Shown: positions 44,701-51,426 of the stretch, one piece after another
Position numbering within the stretch: the stretch's first letter is position 1
Layout of the letters: every line of letters begins with the position of its first letter
DNA from: Clostridium sp. Marseille-P2415
GTDB lineage: Bacteria; Bacillota; Clostridia; Lachnospirales; Lachnospiraceae
NCBI RefSeq assembly: GCF_900155545.1
Contig: NZ_LT732526.1
Coordinates: 172,066 to 223,491 of the forward strand
DNA length: 51,426 bases
Direction of reading: 5' to 3'
Position numbers and translations under genes: made by a program
The notes under the pieces: generated by a model
The model's input: the letters and a program-made list of their open reading frames with translations, nothing else
Database searches by the model: none
Told to the model about the DNA's origin: nothing

Positions 44701-44919
44701 CAGGAAGTAGATGAATTGATCAACGATATGACAAGCTCTCTTCGGATTTATGATTCCGGAAGCGGGAAGCGAAGCTTCTTTACACTGCATACGTATGAGC
44801 TGATACCGGCGGAGATTGATTTACTGTATACGACAGCACGGGTCGTATTTTCAGAGAAGACGGGGATTTATTTTACCAATGTGAGAAAAAATCAGCAGGA
44901 GCTGCTTGAGGAGTATTAA
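38800..44919 (+). CDS. ndvB: Cyclic beta-1,2-glucan synthase, glycosyltransferase and cyclisation part
   Basis: A 2039-residue membrane enzyme. A first helix (about residues 10-32) and pairs at about 435-495, 850-890 and 970-1010 surround a GT84 transferase: YVITLDADTNL (about 650), SHDLFESCYARTAF (about 770) and REHRWLRGDWQLLPWLF (about 805). The glycoamylase-like cyclisation domain (PF10091, GH189 type) is at about 1280-1545 (YDLMASESALTSFLAIAMGE, KSYMAHHQGMNLAAINNYL). A beta-supersandwich follows to the end. It makes beta-1,2-glucan from UDP-glucose and closes the ring. TTG 38800 has AAGGAGG 8 bases upstream; the ATG at 38755 has no proper site. The GH94 part is a separate gene. Confidence 0.88.
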   Translation: MLILLEGINFYINSPFLLGILLMLIALAYFVLLMLYYRFNHFGKKVHFPVCSPGEGVNPGPSEWEKQMLDLAESHSRVSLNGYSFVLNDYNQAAYKKLNKIRDTISALSTDIISLIPAARWLFDNFQMLYREIKKVRTSGTSYAVLPILKGKEYRNFPRIYVVAKRMVALSGGHLNEENISVMLTAYQKKVPLTDKEIWVLPEMLGFCLLEEIIVIADEVLHMIDVKSKAVKFLRKKLEGKQGPADISALLCGMEDNLKLNYSFHAHVIYLLKNMSFDEASIQRYLEYHFASLEKQVKTSGIFMEEGKIESFLETNIRTLIVSLRDINEVDEEKFFEEYSCLEQILSQDPAGVYSKMDLEARGIYREVIVKLSLRYRLMEEKIAKDCLELAMKGREDLHCSHHVGAYLLGKGYPILKAKALGKPIPQSIKKKRNVKGFLYFLSLFLFIPVLSACLLYTFRTLGGVQDTCRLVISLLAAMPMLIGISMEITNFIFTRRIMVKKIPSLNYLEEIPEEARTFVVMPVIVSSKEQGLEYLDRLQKHYLANRQPNLFFALLLDFDDSADQFTPKDEVIESALAARMKELNELYPSEHQRFSMFFRFRKWNKAENCYMGWERKRGKLEEFNDLLNGTGKENTTFSSIYCDEELLTTFRYVITLDADTNLIRDNAAKLVGLIDHPLNKPILDPAGQKVKEGYVIIQPSVRNHIVDKSGSRFTKIFGGESGLAHYGTVISDIYQDIFGEGIYIGKGIYDIKAFHKVLHNKVPENRILSHDLFESCYARTAFSSTAKIMDNFPNSVLSFTKREHRWLRGDWQLLPWLFMKKTLDGRSLCTLSKWKIFDNLRRSLVPLSKTLFVLFNFAWMPKAYYLWLPFVFFHDIFNLVILLFAVITQKLIRPKLALVYKCFFKEIATLFERAFLEFTITPYRAYVASDAIVRTLYRIFISKRNLLRWNTAEAVDASITNTRKGYFLTMWSSLLPAFALVVILFMGYPAPAGMILAAIIIADWIFAFEIAYRISQPEKKLPLRDKAQDSELLLDTARRTWQFFKEFSTKENNWLCPDNYQIGSVPKVSEKTSPTNIGLQFLAILSARDLGFETLSSTVETTENLMETVQKMLKWEGHLYNWYHIKTLEVLGPAYISTVDSGNFLGHLVTLKNGLLEQIDKPVYPDNFLSELRIAVNNSNKEIKLKTGNPAGNELRTGYQRIGELIEDIADVWEDLNERELRSLTDYRCTRQLMNLIDSIVNEAAALKLKEESFSSYPTLRRIAAEDNKFANSMIDRIQALSNKIDCILANVNFRFLFNEKRMLFHIGYHVSSRMLDDGCYDLMASESALTSFLAIAMGEVPLKHWYRLGRPLTIVGGNPCFVSWSGTMFEYLMPNLVFKEYEGSVYAQTSRAAVLQHMKFAKESEIPWGISESQYYRFDLNSNYQYKAFGVPKIRLQPVRKNSLVVAPYATMLALDIAEAECMKNLKRLKELGAFGDYGFYESVDFNVPNSVELTPYCIVKSYMAHHQGMNLAAINNYLNEGILRERFHSEMMIKAAEVLLEEKRQSYLISIARRGYTIKIGKPLFKEDSYRNRHVSSTGINPPVVNYLSNSKYSLMITTDGDGFSKYEDRMLYRFRSDIYANTGNYIYIKDVKQGKLWSAAYHPTKTEPEDYQVVFSPHQAEFKRRDGDISSHMIVSLDADHNFEIRKVTFTNHGNEEKQLEVTSYLEVVDDTHLAELSHPAFNKLFLESEYLEEQELFLAKRRRKKEDDNPYLMHMIRTGTKLCKKIEYENDRKRFIGRNNTLENPDSVVNSITFFNNSGFCNDPIMSLRAQFIIGAGETACISFITGVCGSKEEAIKIAGELNISYRIDDILEKFRLQTNLELKYLEITRTQLNAFQDLISPIFYPAGIYRGPDENIRRNFMNQSFLWKFGVSGDNPILLLMVRSIEEERIVKDVLKAYEYLRVNRVMVDLIILIDSKHGYLQEVDELINDMTSSLRIYDSGSGKRSFFTLHTYELIPAEIDLLYTTARVVFSEKTGIYFTNVRKNQQELLEEY

Positions 44920-44932
44920 GGAGGAAGAGGCT

Positions 44933-47365
44933 TTGGACACAGCATATGCACCTACAAAACAGGAGAAAGAAATAGAAAATTATGAATTTTTTAACGGCTT
45001 CGGGGCATTTGCCTGTGAGGGCAGGGAATATGAAATTCTGCTGGAGGGGGATAACAGGCCTCCGGCGCCCTGGATCAATGTTATCTCAAACAATAGCTTT
45101 GGATTCCAGATTTCGGAGTCGGGCGCGGGCTTTACCTGGAGCATCAACAGCAGGGAGAATAAGCTTACGCCCTGGTCCAATGACCCCGTAAGTGACAGAG
45201 CCTCCGAAGCAATCTATGTTCTGGATGAAATAACGGGTGAGGTAATGACTCCCATGTCCCTCGGAAGATCTGACCGGGGCATTTACCGGGTAAGGCACGG
45301 TTTTGGATATAGCAGGTTTCTTCATGAAGAAGCGCTCGTTGATCAGGAGCTGACTGTTTTTACCCCTTTGGATGAGTCATTGAAGCTATGGAGCCTTAAG
45401 CTTGAAAACCATTCGGATAAAGTAAAATATTTGAGCCTGACCTATTATGTGGAATGGGTTCTGGGCACCCAGAGAGAGCATACCAATCCCTATATTCTGA
45501 CCTCCTACGATAATGAACATGAATATTTATACGCAAAGAACATTTACACCATGAACTTTCAAAACAGCTGTTCCTACCTGTTTTCCAGCGAGATGATCGT
45601 CGGTTATACCGGCGACAGACAGGAGTTCCTGGGACGCAGGGGAAGCATCCGGGAACCGCGGGGAGCGGAAGTTAAGCTATCCTGCAATACGGGTGTGTGC
45701 TATGATCCCTGCGGAGCAATTCAGGTATCCGTAGCAATACAGCCCCAGGAAAGCAAGACTGTATTGTTCGGGCTCGGGCAGAGCAGTGATTTTAATGAGA
45801 TAAACAAAATCAGATACAAGTACAGGGATGCCGCTGCTGCAGAAGAGGAGCTTGACAGGGTGAAAGCTTACTGGGACAGGTTATTAGGGACGGTTAAAGT
45901 GAAGACGAAGGACAGGGCGGTGGATATCCTGGTTAACGGCTGGCTGCTCTATCAGACGGTATCCTGCCGCATTCAGGCAAGGGCAGGCTTTTATCAGTGC
46001 GGAGGAGCTTATGGATACCGGGACCAGCTTCAGGATACCCTTTCGCTTCTCTTTACAGATCCGGGTTTTCTGCGCAGGCAGATTCTGATCGCCTGCAGCA
46101 GGCAGTTTGAGGAAGGGGATGTCCAGCATTGGTGGCATCCTCCGATGGGGATCGGGGTAAGAACCAGAATATCCGATGATTTACTTTGGCTGCCCTACTG
46201 CACCGCCGCTTATATCCGAAGCACCGGAGATACCGCAATCTTAAAGGAACAGGTGCCTTACATCAAAGGCCCGGTGCTTACGGAGGAACAGCAGGATGTA
46301 ATGTTTACCCCGGAAATATCCGAACGTTCCGAAAGTGTTTATGAACATTGTAAAAAAGCCATAGAACGGACTGGTTTCGGAGAACACGGACTCCCTCTCA
46401 TGGGGGGAGGCGACTGGAATGACGGCATGAATGAGGTAGGAATGAAGGGGAAGGGAGAGAGTGTCTGGCTGGCCTGGTTTTTGTATACTGTATTGGGAGA
46501 CTTCATTCCTTTGTGCGGTCAGGAAGGGGATGCGGCCTACGGGCAGGAACTGGAGCAGAAACGGGAAACCCTGCTTCAAAGCATCGAAGAACACGCCTGG
46601 GATGGGGAGTGGTATCTTAGGGCCTTTTATGACGACGGCTCGAAGCTTGGTTCAAAGGAAAACAGCGAGTGCAAGATAGATTCCATCAGCCAGTCCTGGA
46701 GCGTAATATCTAAGGGGGCGGATGAGGAACGGGCGAAAACGGCAATGCAGTCGGCATGGCGTTATCTGGTAAGGGAGGAGGATGCCCTTTCCTTACTTTT
46801 GGCGCCTCCCTTTAATAAGACAAGTAAAAACCCGGGGTATATCAAGAATTATATTCCCGGCATCCGGGAAAACGGAGGCCAGTATACCCATGCGGCGGTT
46901 TGGCTGGCGATCGCCGCGTCGAAGCTGCACGACTATAACATGGCCGGGACTTTGTTTGCCATACTTAATCCGATTACCATTACGCAAAACAGGAAGGATG
47001 CGCTCAGGTACGAGAAGGAGCCCTATGTAATGACGGCGGATATATCCTTAAGCCCCCCCTATACCGGAAGAGGCGGCTGGAGCTGGTATACCGGTTCCGC
47101 GGGCTGGATGTATCAGGGGCTGTTGAACTGGTTTCTGGGCATTCGGAAAGAGGGGAATGAGCTGGTCATTGATCCGGCGACACCGGCAAGTTTCGGCGAT
47201 TTTTCCATAGAATATAAGTATGGGAGATCCCTCTATGAAATCAGGGTCGGGAGCAGAAGTAAGGGAACCCTGACAACGGAAACGATCACTGTGGATGACA
47301 GGGTAATTCAAGGGAACAGAGTTCTGCTGGCGGATGACGGAGAAAATCACCGGATCATTGTATAG
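44933..47365 (+). CDS. Cyclic beta-1,2-glucan synthase, GH94 phosphorylase part
   Basis: An 810-residue family GH94 (glycosyltransferase 36-like) protein that corresponds to the C-terminal third of NdvB, where it trims the chain by phosphorolysis. The beta-sandwich is at residues about 15-280 (FNGFGAFACEGREYEILLEG) and the catalytic barrel at about 310-730: YGYRDQLQDTLSLL, QHWWHPPMGIGVRTRISDD, and GGDWNDGMNEVG with the general-acid Asp at about 493; GGQYTHAAVWLAIA and WYTGSAGWMYQGLLNWFLGI complete it. TTG 44933 is used: AAGGAGG (44918-44924) lies 8 bases upstream and overlaps the previous stop codon, so the two genes are tightly coupled. It could also work as a free sophorose/1,2-oligoglucan phosphorylase. 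Confidence 0.87.
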   Translation: MDTAYAPTKQEKEIENYEFFNGFGAFACEGREYEILLEGDNRPPAPWINVISNNSFGFQISESGAGFTWSINSRENKLTPWSNDPVSDRASEAIYVLDEITGEVMTPMSLGRSDRGIYRVRHGFGYSRFLHEEALVDQELTVFTPLDESLKLWSLKLENHSDKVKYLSLTYYVEWVLGTQREHTNPYILTSYDNEHEYLYAKNIYTMNFQNSCSYLFSSEMIVGYTGDRQEFLGRRGSIREPRGAEVKLSCNTGVCYDPCGAIQVSVAIQPQESKTVLFGLGQSSDFNEINKIRYKYRDAAAAEEELDRVKAYWDRLLGTVKVKTKDRAVDILVNGWLLYQTVSCRIQARAGFYQCGGAYGYRDQLQDTLSLLFTDPGFLRRQILIACSRQFEEGDVQHWWHPPMGIGVRTRISDDLLWLPYCTAAYIRSTGDTAILKEQVPYIKGPVLTEEQQDVMFTPEISERSESVYEHCKKAIERTGFGEHGLPLMGGGDWNDGMNEVGMKGKGESVWLAWFLYTVLGDFIPLCGQEGDAAYGQELEQKRETLLQSIEEHAWDGEWYLRAFYDDGSKLGSKENSECKIDSISQSWSVISKGADEERAKTAMQSAWRYLVREEDALSLLLAPPFNKTSKNPGYIKNYIPGIRENGGQYTHAAVWLAIAASKLHDYNMAGTLFAILNPITITQNRKDALRYEKEPYVMTADISLSPPYTGRGGWSWYTGSAGWMYQGLLNWFLGIRKEGNELVIDPATPASFGDFSIEYKYGRSLYEIRVGSRSKGTLTTETITVDDRVIQGNRVLLADDGENHRIIV

Positions 47366-47430
47366 TTCCTTGTCGGCAGAATAATAGTAAAGCCACAATA
47401 CTTCTTAATTAATAAAACTTCATTTTCATT

Positions 47431-47481
47431 TGTAAAAAAAGGTAAGGCTGTGTTTTTCAGTTATGAAGAACACAGCCTTAC
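47431..47481 (-). terminator. Terminator for the DUF5808 gene, possibly bidirectional
   Basis: GTAAGGCTGTGTT and AACACAGCCTTAC form a 13-bp perfect stem with a 14-base loop. On the minus strand it is followed by CTTTTTTT, so it ends the minus-strand gene eight bases past its stop. Confidence 0.9.
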
Positions 47482-47488
47482 TGGAACA

Positions 47489-48874
47489 TTATTTTGTCAA
47501 CTGCTTATATATTTCCTTTGTATCCAGCGGATCCTCATCACTGAAAATGTAAGTATCTTCCAATGTCTTTATTACAAGAAAGGCAGAGGTCTGGGGATTT
47601 AAGCATATCTCGCAATCGCCGTAGCCTTCAACGGAAAAGGTCCCCTTTTCCAAAATATCCATACCCGTTCCAAAGATTCGGGAGGTATCCGGCAGCTCGG
47701 TAATGAGCTTTGTCTCCTGGATATCGGATATATTGACAGCATATTCTTCTTTCAGATGTTCTGCAATGACCTGATTTCCCCGGATTTCCAAATTAACCGG
47801 TGTAAATTCATCAAAGATCATATAGATACATAAAACCGGCAAATACAATAAAAACGCAAAGGTAAATGCCGTGACGGCCTTTCCTGCTTTTGTTGCCATG
47901 TTCATGGTCATTCCCATTCCAAATCTTTTATCGACCATGGTATGGCTGTCATTGGGATTGTAATAGAACATGCCGTAAATCCAGTGAGAATCATCATCGT
48001 TAAGGATCCTTTCGGATTCTGAAGAGATTTGATCCGCTGCTTTTTCTCTTAATTTTCTTATATTGGTACCCCCGCGGAAGAGGATAACTGTCAATAGAAT
48101 GGAATAGGCCATTGTCAGGACCAGGAATAGGATTGTATTTTTTAAAGTTCCCTTAATAACAGCCCAGGTAATAAACGTAAAGATGGCATTGATCCAGGCT
48201 ATCCAAAGAAAGCATTTCCCCCAAATGTGTTTTTTTGCCCGGTTGAAATTAGAATTCAAATCACTGTTCATGCTGATGATTTCTGATCTCTGGTTATCTG
48301 TCAGGATCCCAAGAAAAAGGCTTAAGGGTGAAAGAAAGCTGATGGAAAACAGGGTCAGTTCATTGGTAAGAAAATGCTTTGTTCCGGAAAAAAACAGGAA
48401 TTCAGCCGCCAAAGGGATCAGACTGAACACAATGGGGGGAAGAAAAGGCAGTCTTTTGATGGCACGGATTTTTTCAGTTGCAGTCCTGGTATCGATGAAG
48501 ACCTTTTCTTTATTTACGGTATTCCACTGCATCTCTGCCTTTAGCAGGCCTATTTTTTTATTGTATTTTATATAGAGCAGGCTGAGGGCCAGGATTGACA
48601 TCATGATCCAGCCAATCCACAAGGTCAGGCTGATGGATACATAGCTGATGAATAGAAAAAGAAAAGGGAAAACTCCGAATATCAGCATATATTTTTTCAA
48701 TTCTTTCTCATAGGCTTTACAAAGGGCCGCGACTTCCGGGGCATTTAAATATTCTGTGGGAAGCGTGATTCCCAGGACAATATTTTTCTTTTCCCTGACG
48801 GCAAGTTTCATTACATAATAAATAATGGGCAGAACCGGATATAAGCAGACAAATAATATAATATGAAATAACAT
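47489..48874 (-). CDS. DUF5808 domain multi-pass membrane protein
   Basis: A 461-residue protein with about 10 hydrophobic helices in groups at residues 1-25, 70-115, 155-200, 225-275 and 345-375. The central cytosolic segment DDDSHWIYGMFYYNPNDSHT and VDKRFGMGMTMNMATKAG is the DUF5808 signature. The C-terminal 90 residues form a soluble PH-like domain (SVEGYGDCEICLNP). It follows a YtrA-type GntR repressor, the usual partner for this family. ATG 48874 has AAAGGAG 9 bases upstream; an in-frame ATG at 48922 has none. Function unknown; transport or envelope sensing is possible. Confidence 0.8.
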   Translation of the reverse strand: MLFHIILFVCLYPVLPIIYYVMKLAVREKKNIVLGITLPTEYLNAPEVAALCKAYEKELKKYMLIFGVFPFLFLFISYVSISLTLWIGWIMMSILALSLLYIKYNKKIGLLKAEMQWNTVNKEKVFIDTRTATEKIRAIKRLPFLPPIVFSLIPLAAEFLFFSGTKHFLTNELTLFSISFLSPLSLFLGILTDNQRSEIISMNSDLNSNFNRAKKHIWGKCFLWIAWINAIFTFITWAVIKGTLKNTILFLVLTMAYSILLTVILFRGGTNIRKLREKAADQISSESERILNDDDSHWIYGMFYYNPNDSHTMVDKRFGMGMTMNMATKAGKAVTAFTFAFLLYLPVLCIYMIFDEFTPVNLEIRGNQVIAEHLKEEYAVNISDIQETKLITELPDTSRIFGTGMDILEKGTFSVEGYGDCEICLNPQTSAFLVIKTLEDTYIFSDEDPLDTKEIYKQLTK

Positions 48875-48940
48875 ACAGTTTAACTCCTTTACACGTTTCA
48901 TAAATATAAATAATTGGGGCATACCGTACTTATGGGATCA

Positions 48941-49312
48941 TTATGATTTCCCTGAGTATAGTTCACGGCAGATCGTTAAGAATTCACTTTCTGTAAAACC
49001 TTCCAGCTTTGCTTCGGATATGACAACTTTCAGGGCATCGGAGGTCTTTTTTGACAGAGACCGCTTCTTTTGGTAGGTATCGTTTACAATGGCGCCGCTT
49101 CGCCTGTCAGCACAAATATATCCTTCCTGTTTTAACAGCTGATAAGCTTTATTTACCGTCATGGTATTGATACCGATTTCCTGTGCCAGGGCTCTTATTG
49201 TCGGAAGCTTTTCACCCGGAGCCAGGGTTCCGTTGGATATTCCGATCACGATCTGATTTCTTAACTGCAGATAAATTGGCACGTCGCTTTGAAAATCCAG
49301 GGAAACTATCAT
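48941..49312 (-). CDS. GntR family regulator, YtrA subfamily
   Basis: A 123-residue repressor: MIVSLDFQSDVPIYLQLRNQ starts the DNA-binding domain and LPTIRALAQEIGINTMTVNK is its recognition region. The short C-terminal dimerisation tail and total length fit YtrA-type members, which control membrane-protein operons. The frame is open from 49375, but ATG 49312 matches the family start. The DUF5808 gene begins 67 bases downstream and is probably co-transcribed. Its likely operator lies just upstream. Confidence 0.88.
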   Translation of the reverse strand: MIVSLDFQSDVPIYLQLRNQIVIGISNGTLAPGEKLPTIRALAQEIGINTMTVNKAYQLLKQEGYICADRRSGAIVNDTYQKKRSLSKKTSDALKVVISEAKLEGFTESEFLTICRELYSGKS

Positions 49313-49326
49313 GGGATCACTTCTCT

Positions 49327-49368
49327 TTGTATTACATATAGTAATACAAATAATACAAATAATACAAA
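49327..49368 (-). promoter_or_regulatory. GntR operator: dyad plus triple 9-bp repeat
   Basis: TTGTATTAC-ATATA-GTAATACAA (49327-49349) is a perfect 9-bp inverted repeat. Its right half begins a run of three perfect TAATACAAA direct repeats (49342-49368). A TTGACT box just beyond (minus strand, about 49370-49375) suggests that the run lies in the core promoter, so a GntR dimer would block transcription. Confidence 0.7.
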
Positions 49369-49375
49369 AAGTCAA

Positions 49376-49596
49376 TTCCTGTTTGCATTTCAGAATAAAT
49401 TAACGGACAATTACTATTTATAAACTGTGCAGAGGTATCTGCTACATTTTATAACATAGATGCATAGTATGTATTATCAGCTTTAAAAATTATGATAAGT
49501 TGATTTATGTTTAAACATTTATCCGATTTTTCCGATATTAGAAATAAGAGGATAAAATAATTTTTTACTTTTTATGGAATGGAAGGAGTTATCTAA
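49376..49596. other. Divergent intergenic region
   Basis: AT-rich sequence between the GntR gene and the secreted-protein gene. No structured element was noticed apart from GGAAGGAG, the ribosome site of the next gene. Confidence 0.5.
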
Positions 49597-50097
49597 ATGA
49601 AAATTAAAAGATTATTTCGTTTGTTCTTTGCCATGCTTTTTGTTTTTGCCATGACTTTTGCATACACAACAGCGGCATATGCAGCAGCCTCATCGAAAAC
49701 AGTATCTTCATCAAAGTCAATGAGTGTTATCCTTAAAGAAGGTTCTTCCGGTGATTCCAACATTATATCTTTTAGAGTTTCCGGGCTGCCTGCAAATGCA
49801 ACGGTTACTAAAATTGAAGTTAATACAGGTTCTCTTTCTTTTAAAGGGGCGGTACTGACAAATAAATTGATATTAACCAGCAGCAATAAAGCAACGGAAG
49901 CTTCCGTTGCCTGGAATGGTGCCTCCAATTCAAAACTAACATTCAAAACTCAATTTTATAATACTCCCGCAAATGGGACATATGATATCCGATTTAATGC
50001 CACCTGCCTTGGAGGATATATTGAAAGAGGAATAAAGCTGGATACAGGCACGAAAACTTACAGCCGTCCTTCAATAACGATTTATTACGAATATTAA
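49597..50097 (+). CDS. Secreted protein of unknown function, beta-rich
   Basis: A 166-residue exported protein with a signal peptide (FRLFFAMLFVFAMTFAY, cut after AYA or AAYAA near residue 30). The mature part is rich in Ser, Thr and Asn and in alternating hydrophobic residues (ITIYYEY at the end), as in an Ig-like sandwich; VSGLPANATVTKIEVNTG resembles the start of proprotein-convertase-like P domains. No anchor is visible. GGAAGGAG precedes the ATG. I do not recognise the family. Confidence 0.7.
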   Translation: MKIKRLFRLFFAMLFVFAMTFAYTTAAYAAASSKTVSSSKSMSVILKEGSSGDSNIISFRVSGLPANATVTKIEVNTGSLSFKGAVLTNKLILTSSNKATEASVAWNGASNSKLTFKTQFYNTPANGTYDIRFNATCLGGYIERGIKLDTGTKTYSRPSITIYYEY

Positions 50098-50188
50098 AAT
50101 TAATGGTAAGTTGAGGTCAGTTTTCGAAACCGGACTGGCCTTGACATACCTATTATTTAAAAAAATAACTGCAAAGGAGTGTTTGACA

Positions 50189-50764
50189 ATGCGCATTGGA
50201 TCTTATAATAGTATTACAGTGAACCAACAATTTTCAAAGAAGAAACCAAGCAGCGTTCCGGTTCCCGATTTTTTTGCCAAAACAGCACCCAAAATGAGTG
50301 ATGTAAAATTTAATGAAGCAATTGTACAACAGGCTCAAAAAGATGCATCTACCGGAAAGTTTGGCGTTGAATGCCCCGGATTTAAAAGTCTGATGGAAAG
50401 TTATGTATCCGTAGTATCACCGGACCGAAAGGGTATTATTGATAAGGCTATGACGACCCTCAATGGCATAAATCAATCATCTGTACCCCAACCGGAAGCC
50501 ATCTCTCTTTTAGATATTCTTTTGGGAAAACGAATTATGTCCGCCAGTAATGAGATTTCTTATGCTGAATTTAAGGACGGCAGCGGAGAAATCGTTGCGA
50601 CATTCTCAAATGGCACATGGCACGCTATGGGAACGCCGGCAGAAGATGCCCGTACTTCTGAATTTTACGGTATATATATAGAAGCGTGGAATGCGGCAAG
50701 AGGTGAAATAACTGACCCTGCAGTTTCCGGTACATCTTCCGGGACAATTGATGTAACCACCTGA
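50189..50764 (+). CDS. Unrecognised 191-residue protein
   Basis: ATG 50189 has AAGGAG 9 bases upstream; the frame is open from 50111 without a site. The protein begins MRIGSYNSITVNQQFSKKKP, has no signal peptide or membrane helix, and contains WHAMGTPAEDARTSEFYGIY in its last third. The basic, Ser/Pro-rich N-terminus with SYNSI and the KFNEAIVQQAQKDASTG region recall clostridial proteins of unknown function that are exported without a signal, but this is only an impression. It lies 91 bases after the secreted-protein gene. Confidence 0.65.
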   Translation: MRIGSYNSITVNQQFSKKKPSSVPVPDFFAKTAPKMSDVKFNEAIVQQAQKDASTGKFGVECPGFKSLMESYVSVVSPDRKGIIDKAMTTLNGINQSSVPQPEAISLLDILLGKRIMSASNEISYAEFKDGSGEIVATFSNGTWHAMGTPAEDARTSEFYGIYIEAWNAARGEITDPAVSGTSSGTIDVTT

Positions 50765-50874
50765 TAAATGTTTCGCAGCGGCTAACAGAATGAATTCTGA
50801 GGGGATGTATAAATCAGTTAAAATCAGGCAATTATACGCTTAATACACTTATTCATCAGAGGTTATATAAAAGT
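50765..50874. other. Short gap before the DUF4256 gene
   Basis: No feature other than a weak AGAGG ribosome site about 13 bases ahead of ATG 50875. Confidence 0.4.
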
Positions 50875-51426
50875 ATGAACGACATGAACCGCAATAAAAA
50901 TGAGTTGTCATCAGAACAACGGGAAGAACTGCTAAGAGTGCTGAAAGCCCGTTTTGAGAAAAACATGAACCGCCATAAAGGTCTTGAATGGGCTAAAGTA
51001 CAAACAAAGCTGGAAACCGATACTGAAAAACTGTGGTCACTCAATGAAATGGAAAGAACTGGTGGTGAACCAGATGCTGTTGGTCAGGATATAAAAACGG
51101 GCGAATACATTTTTTGTGATTGTTCGGCGGAAAGTCCGAAAGGCCGCAGAAGTGTTTGTTACGACCGTGAAGCGCTGGAGTCAAGGAAAGAACATAAGCC
51201 GGATCATAACGCTGTTGATATGGCTGCTGCCATGGGCATTGAGTTTTTAACGGAAGAACAATACCGGGAGCTGCAGAAACTTGGAAGTTTCGATGTAAAA
51301 ACATCGAGCTGGGTGAAAACACCTACGAATATTAGAAAACTCGGCGGGGCCCTTTTTTGCGACCGCCGCTACGACACTGTCTTTGTGTACCACAATGGAG
51401 CAGAATCCTACTATGCTGCCAGGGGG
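50875..51426 (+). CDS. DUF4256 family protein, partial at the window edge
   Basis: An open frame of 184 codons runs from ATG 50875 to the last base without a stop. The product (LSSEQREELLRVLKARFEKN, RHKGLEWAKVQTKLE, GGEPDAVGQDIKTGEYIFCD, SWVKTPTNIRKLGGALFCDR and FVYHNGAESYYAARG) matches DUF4256 along its whole length; members have about 185-195 residues, so only a few residues are missing. Cytoplasmic, function unknown. ATG 50884 is an alternative start. Confidence 0.85.
   Translation, partial: MNDMNRNKNELSSEQREELLRVLKARFEKNMNRHKGLEWAKVQTKLETDTEKLWSLNEMERTGGEPDAVGQDIKTGEYIFCDCSAESPKGRRSVCYDREALESRKEHKPDHNAVDMAAAMGIEFLTEEQYRELQKLGSFDVKTSSWVKTPTNIRKLGGALFCDRRYDTVFVYHNGAESYYAARG

Noticed and set aside
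44880-44960. Simple frameshift joining the two glucan synthase parts
   Set aside because: A full AAGGAGG site and TTG with 8-base spacing sit exactly at the junction, which is unlikely after a random indel; kept only as the refuting alternative.

Overview
The window reads as chromosome from a low-GC, Gram-positive, plant-polysaccharide-using anaerobe of the Clostridia, most like a Lachnospiraceae member (Lachnoclostridium/Anaerocolumna type). Grounds: strong AGGAGG-type ribosome sites, frequent TTG starts, a lipoprotein and secreted hydrolases, a family 10 pectate lyase, a bacillopeptidase F, a SigV/RsiV pair, a DUF2089 operon, and a clostridial two-gene cyclic beta-1,2-glucan synthase. This placement is inference. 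No rRNA, tRNA or CRISPR array was seen. Layout: 1-1754 is the 3' part of a group II intron sitting in a GH30-like gene, of which only the C-terminus is visible. 1.9-5.3 kb carries a choice-of-anchor A surface protein with a Pro/Cys repeat stalk, then an IS200-type tnpA whose stop overlaps a lipoprotein gene. 5.4-9.8 kb holds a beta-carbonic anhydrase, LysR regulator, NmrA-like oxidoreductase, a 50-residue small protein and a siroheme nitrite/sulfite reductase. 9.8-14.1 kb is a TetR-controlled module: tetR, then a DtxR/MntR-like regulator, a Mn-type cation exporter, a MATE pump and a VOC protein; matching palindromes overlap both promoters. 14.5-16.1 kb is a DUF2089 / SHOCT-like / membrane-protein operon resembling the envelope-stress yvl genes. 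16.2-20.8 kb is largely a gene graveyard: larA with an internal deletion, an AraC gene with two deletions, a zinc-ribbon transposase tail, a truncated RpiR gene and a LysR gene with an in-frame stop. An intact ECF sigma/anti-sigma pair lies inside it. 20.9-26.1 kb has an MDR oxidoreductase, Lrp regulator, MBL-fold hydrolase and pectate lyase, mixed with remnants of a BCCT transporter, proline racemase and GH1 glucosidase. 26.1-30.1 kb is a Zn/Cd efflux locus (AraC and ArsR regulators, free HMA-domain protein, P1B-ATPase). 30.8-38.5 kb has the bacillopeptidase F-like protease, VOC, DUF1232, a broken TSUP permease, a tandem-repeat small protein, a class V aminotransferase and a flavodoxin. 38.8-47.4 kb is the cyclic beta-1,2-glucan synthase, split exactly at a domain boundary into a 2039-residue and an 810-residue gene joined by a ribosome site and a TTG start. 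47.4-51.4 kb has a GntR/DUF5808 membrane-protein pair with a repeat-rich operator, two unrecognised small proteins and a DUF4256 gene that runs off the end. The strongest candidates for something undescribed are the split glucan synthase, the Pro/Cys-stalk surface protein, the duplicated-domain yvl-like operon, the tandem SH3-like repeat protein and the unrecognised pair at 49.6-50.8 kb. The clearest regional feature is the number of decayed catabolic genes, which suggests either real genome erosion or sequence-quality problems to be ruled out.
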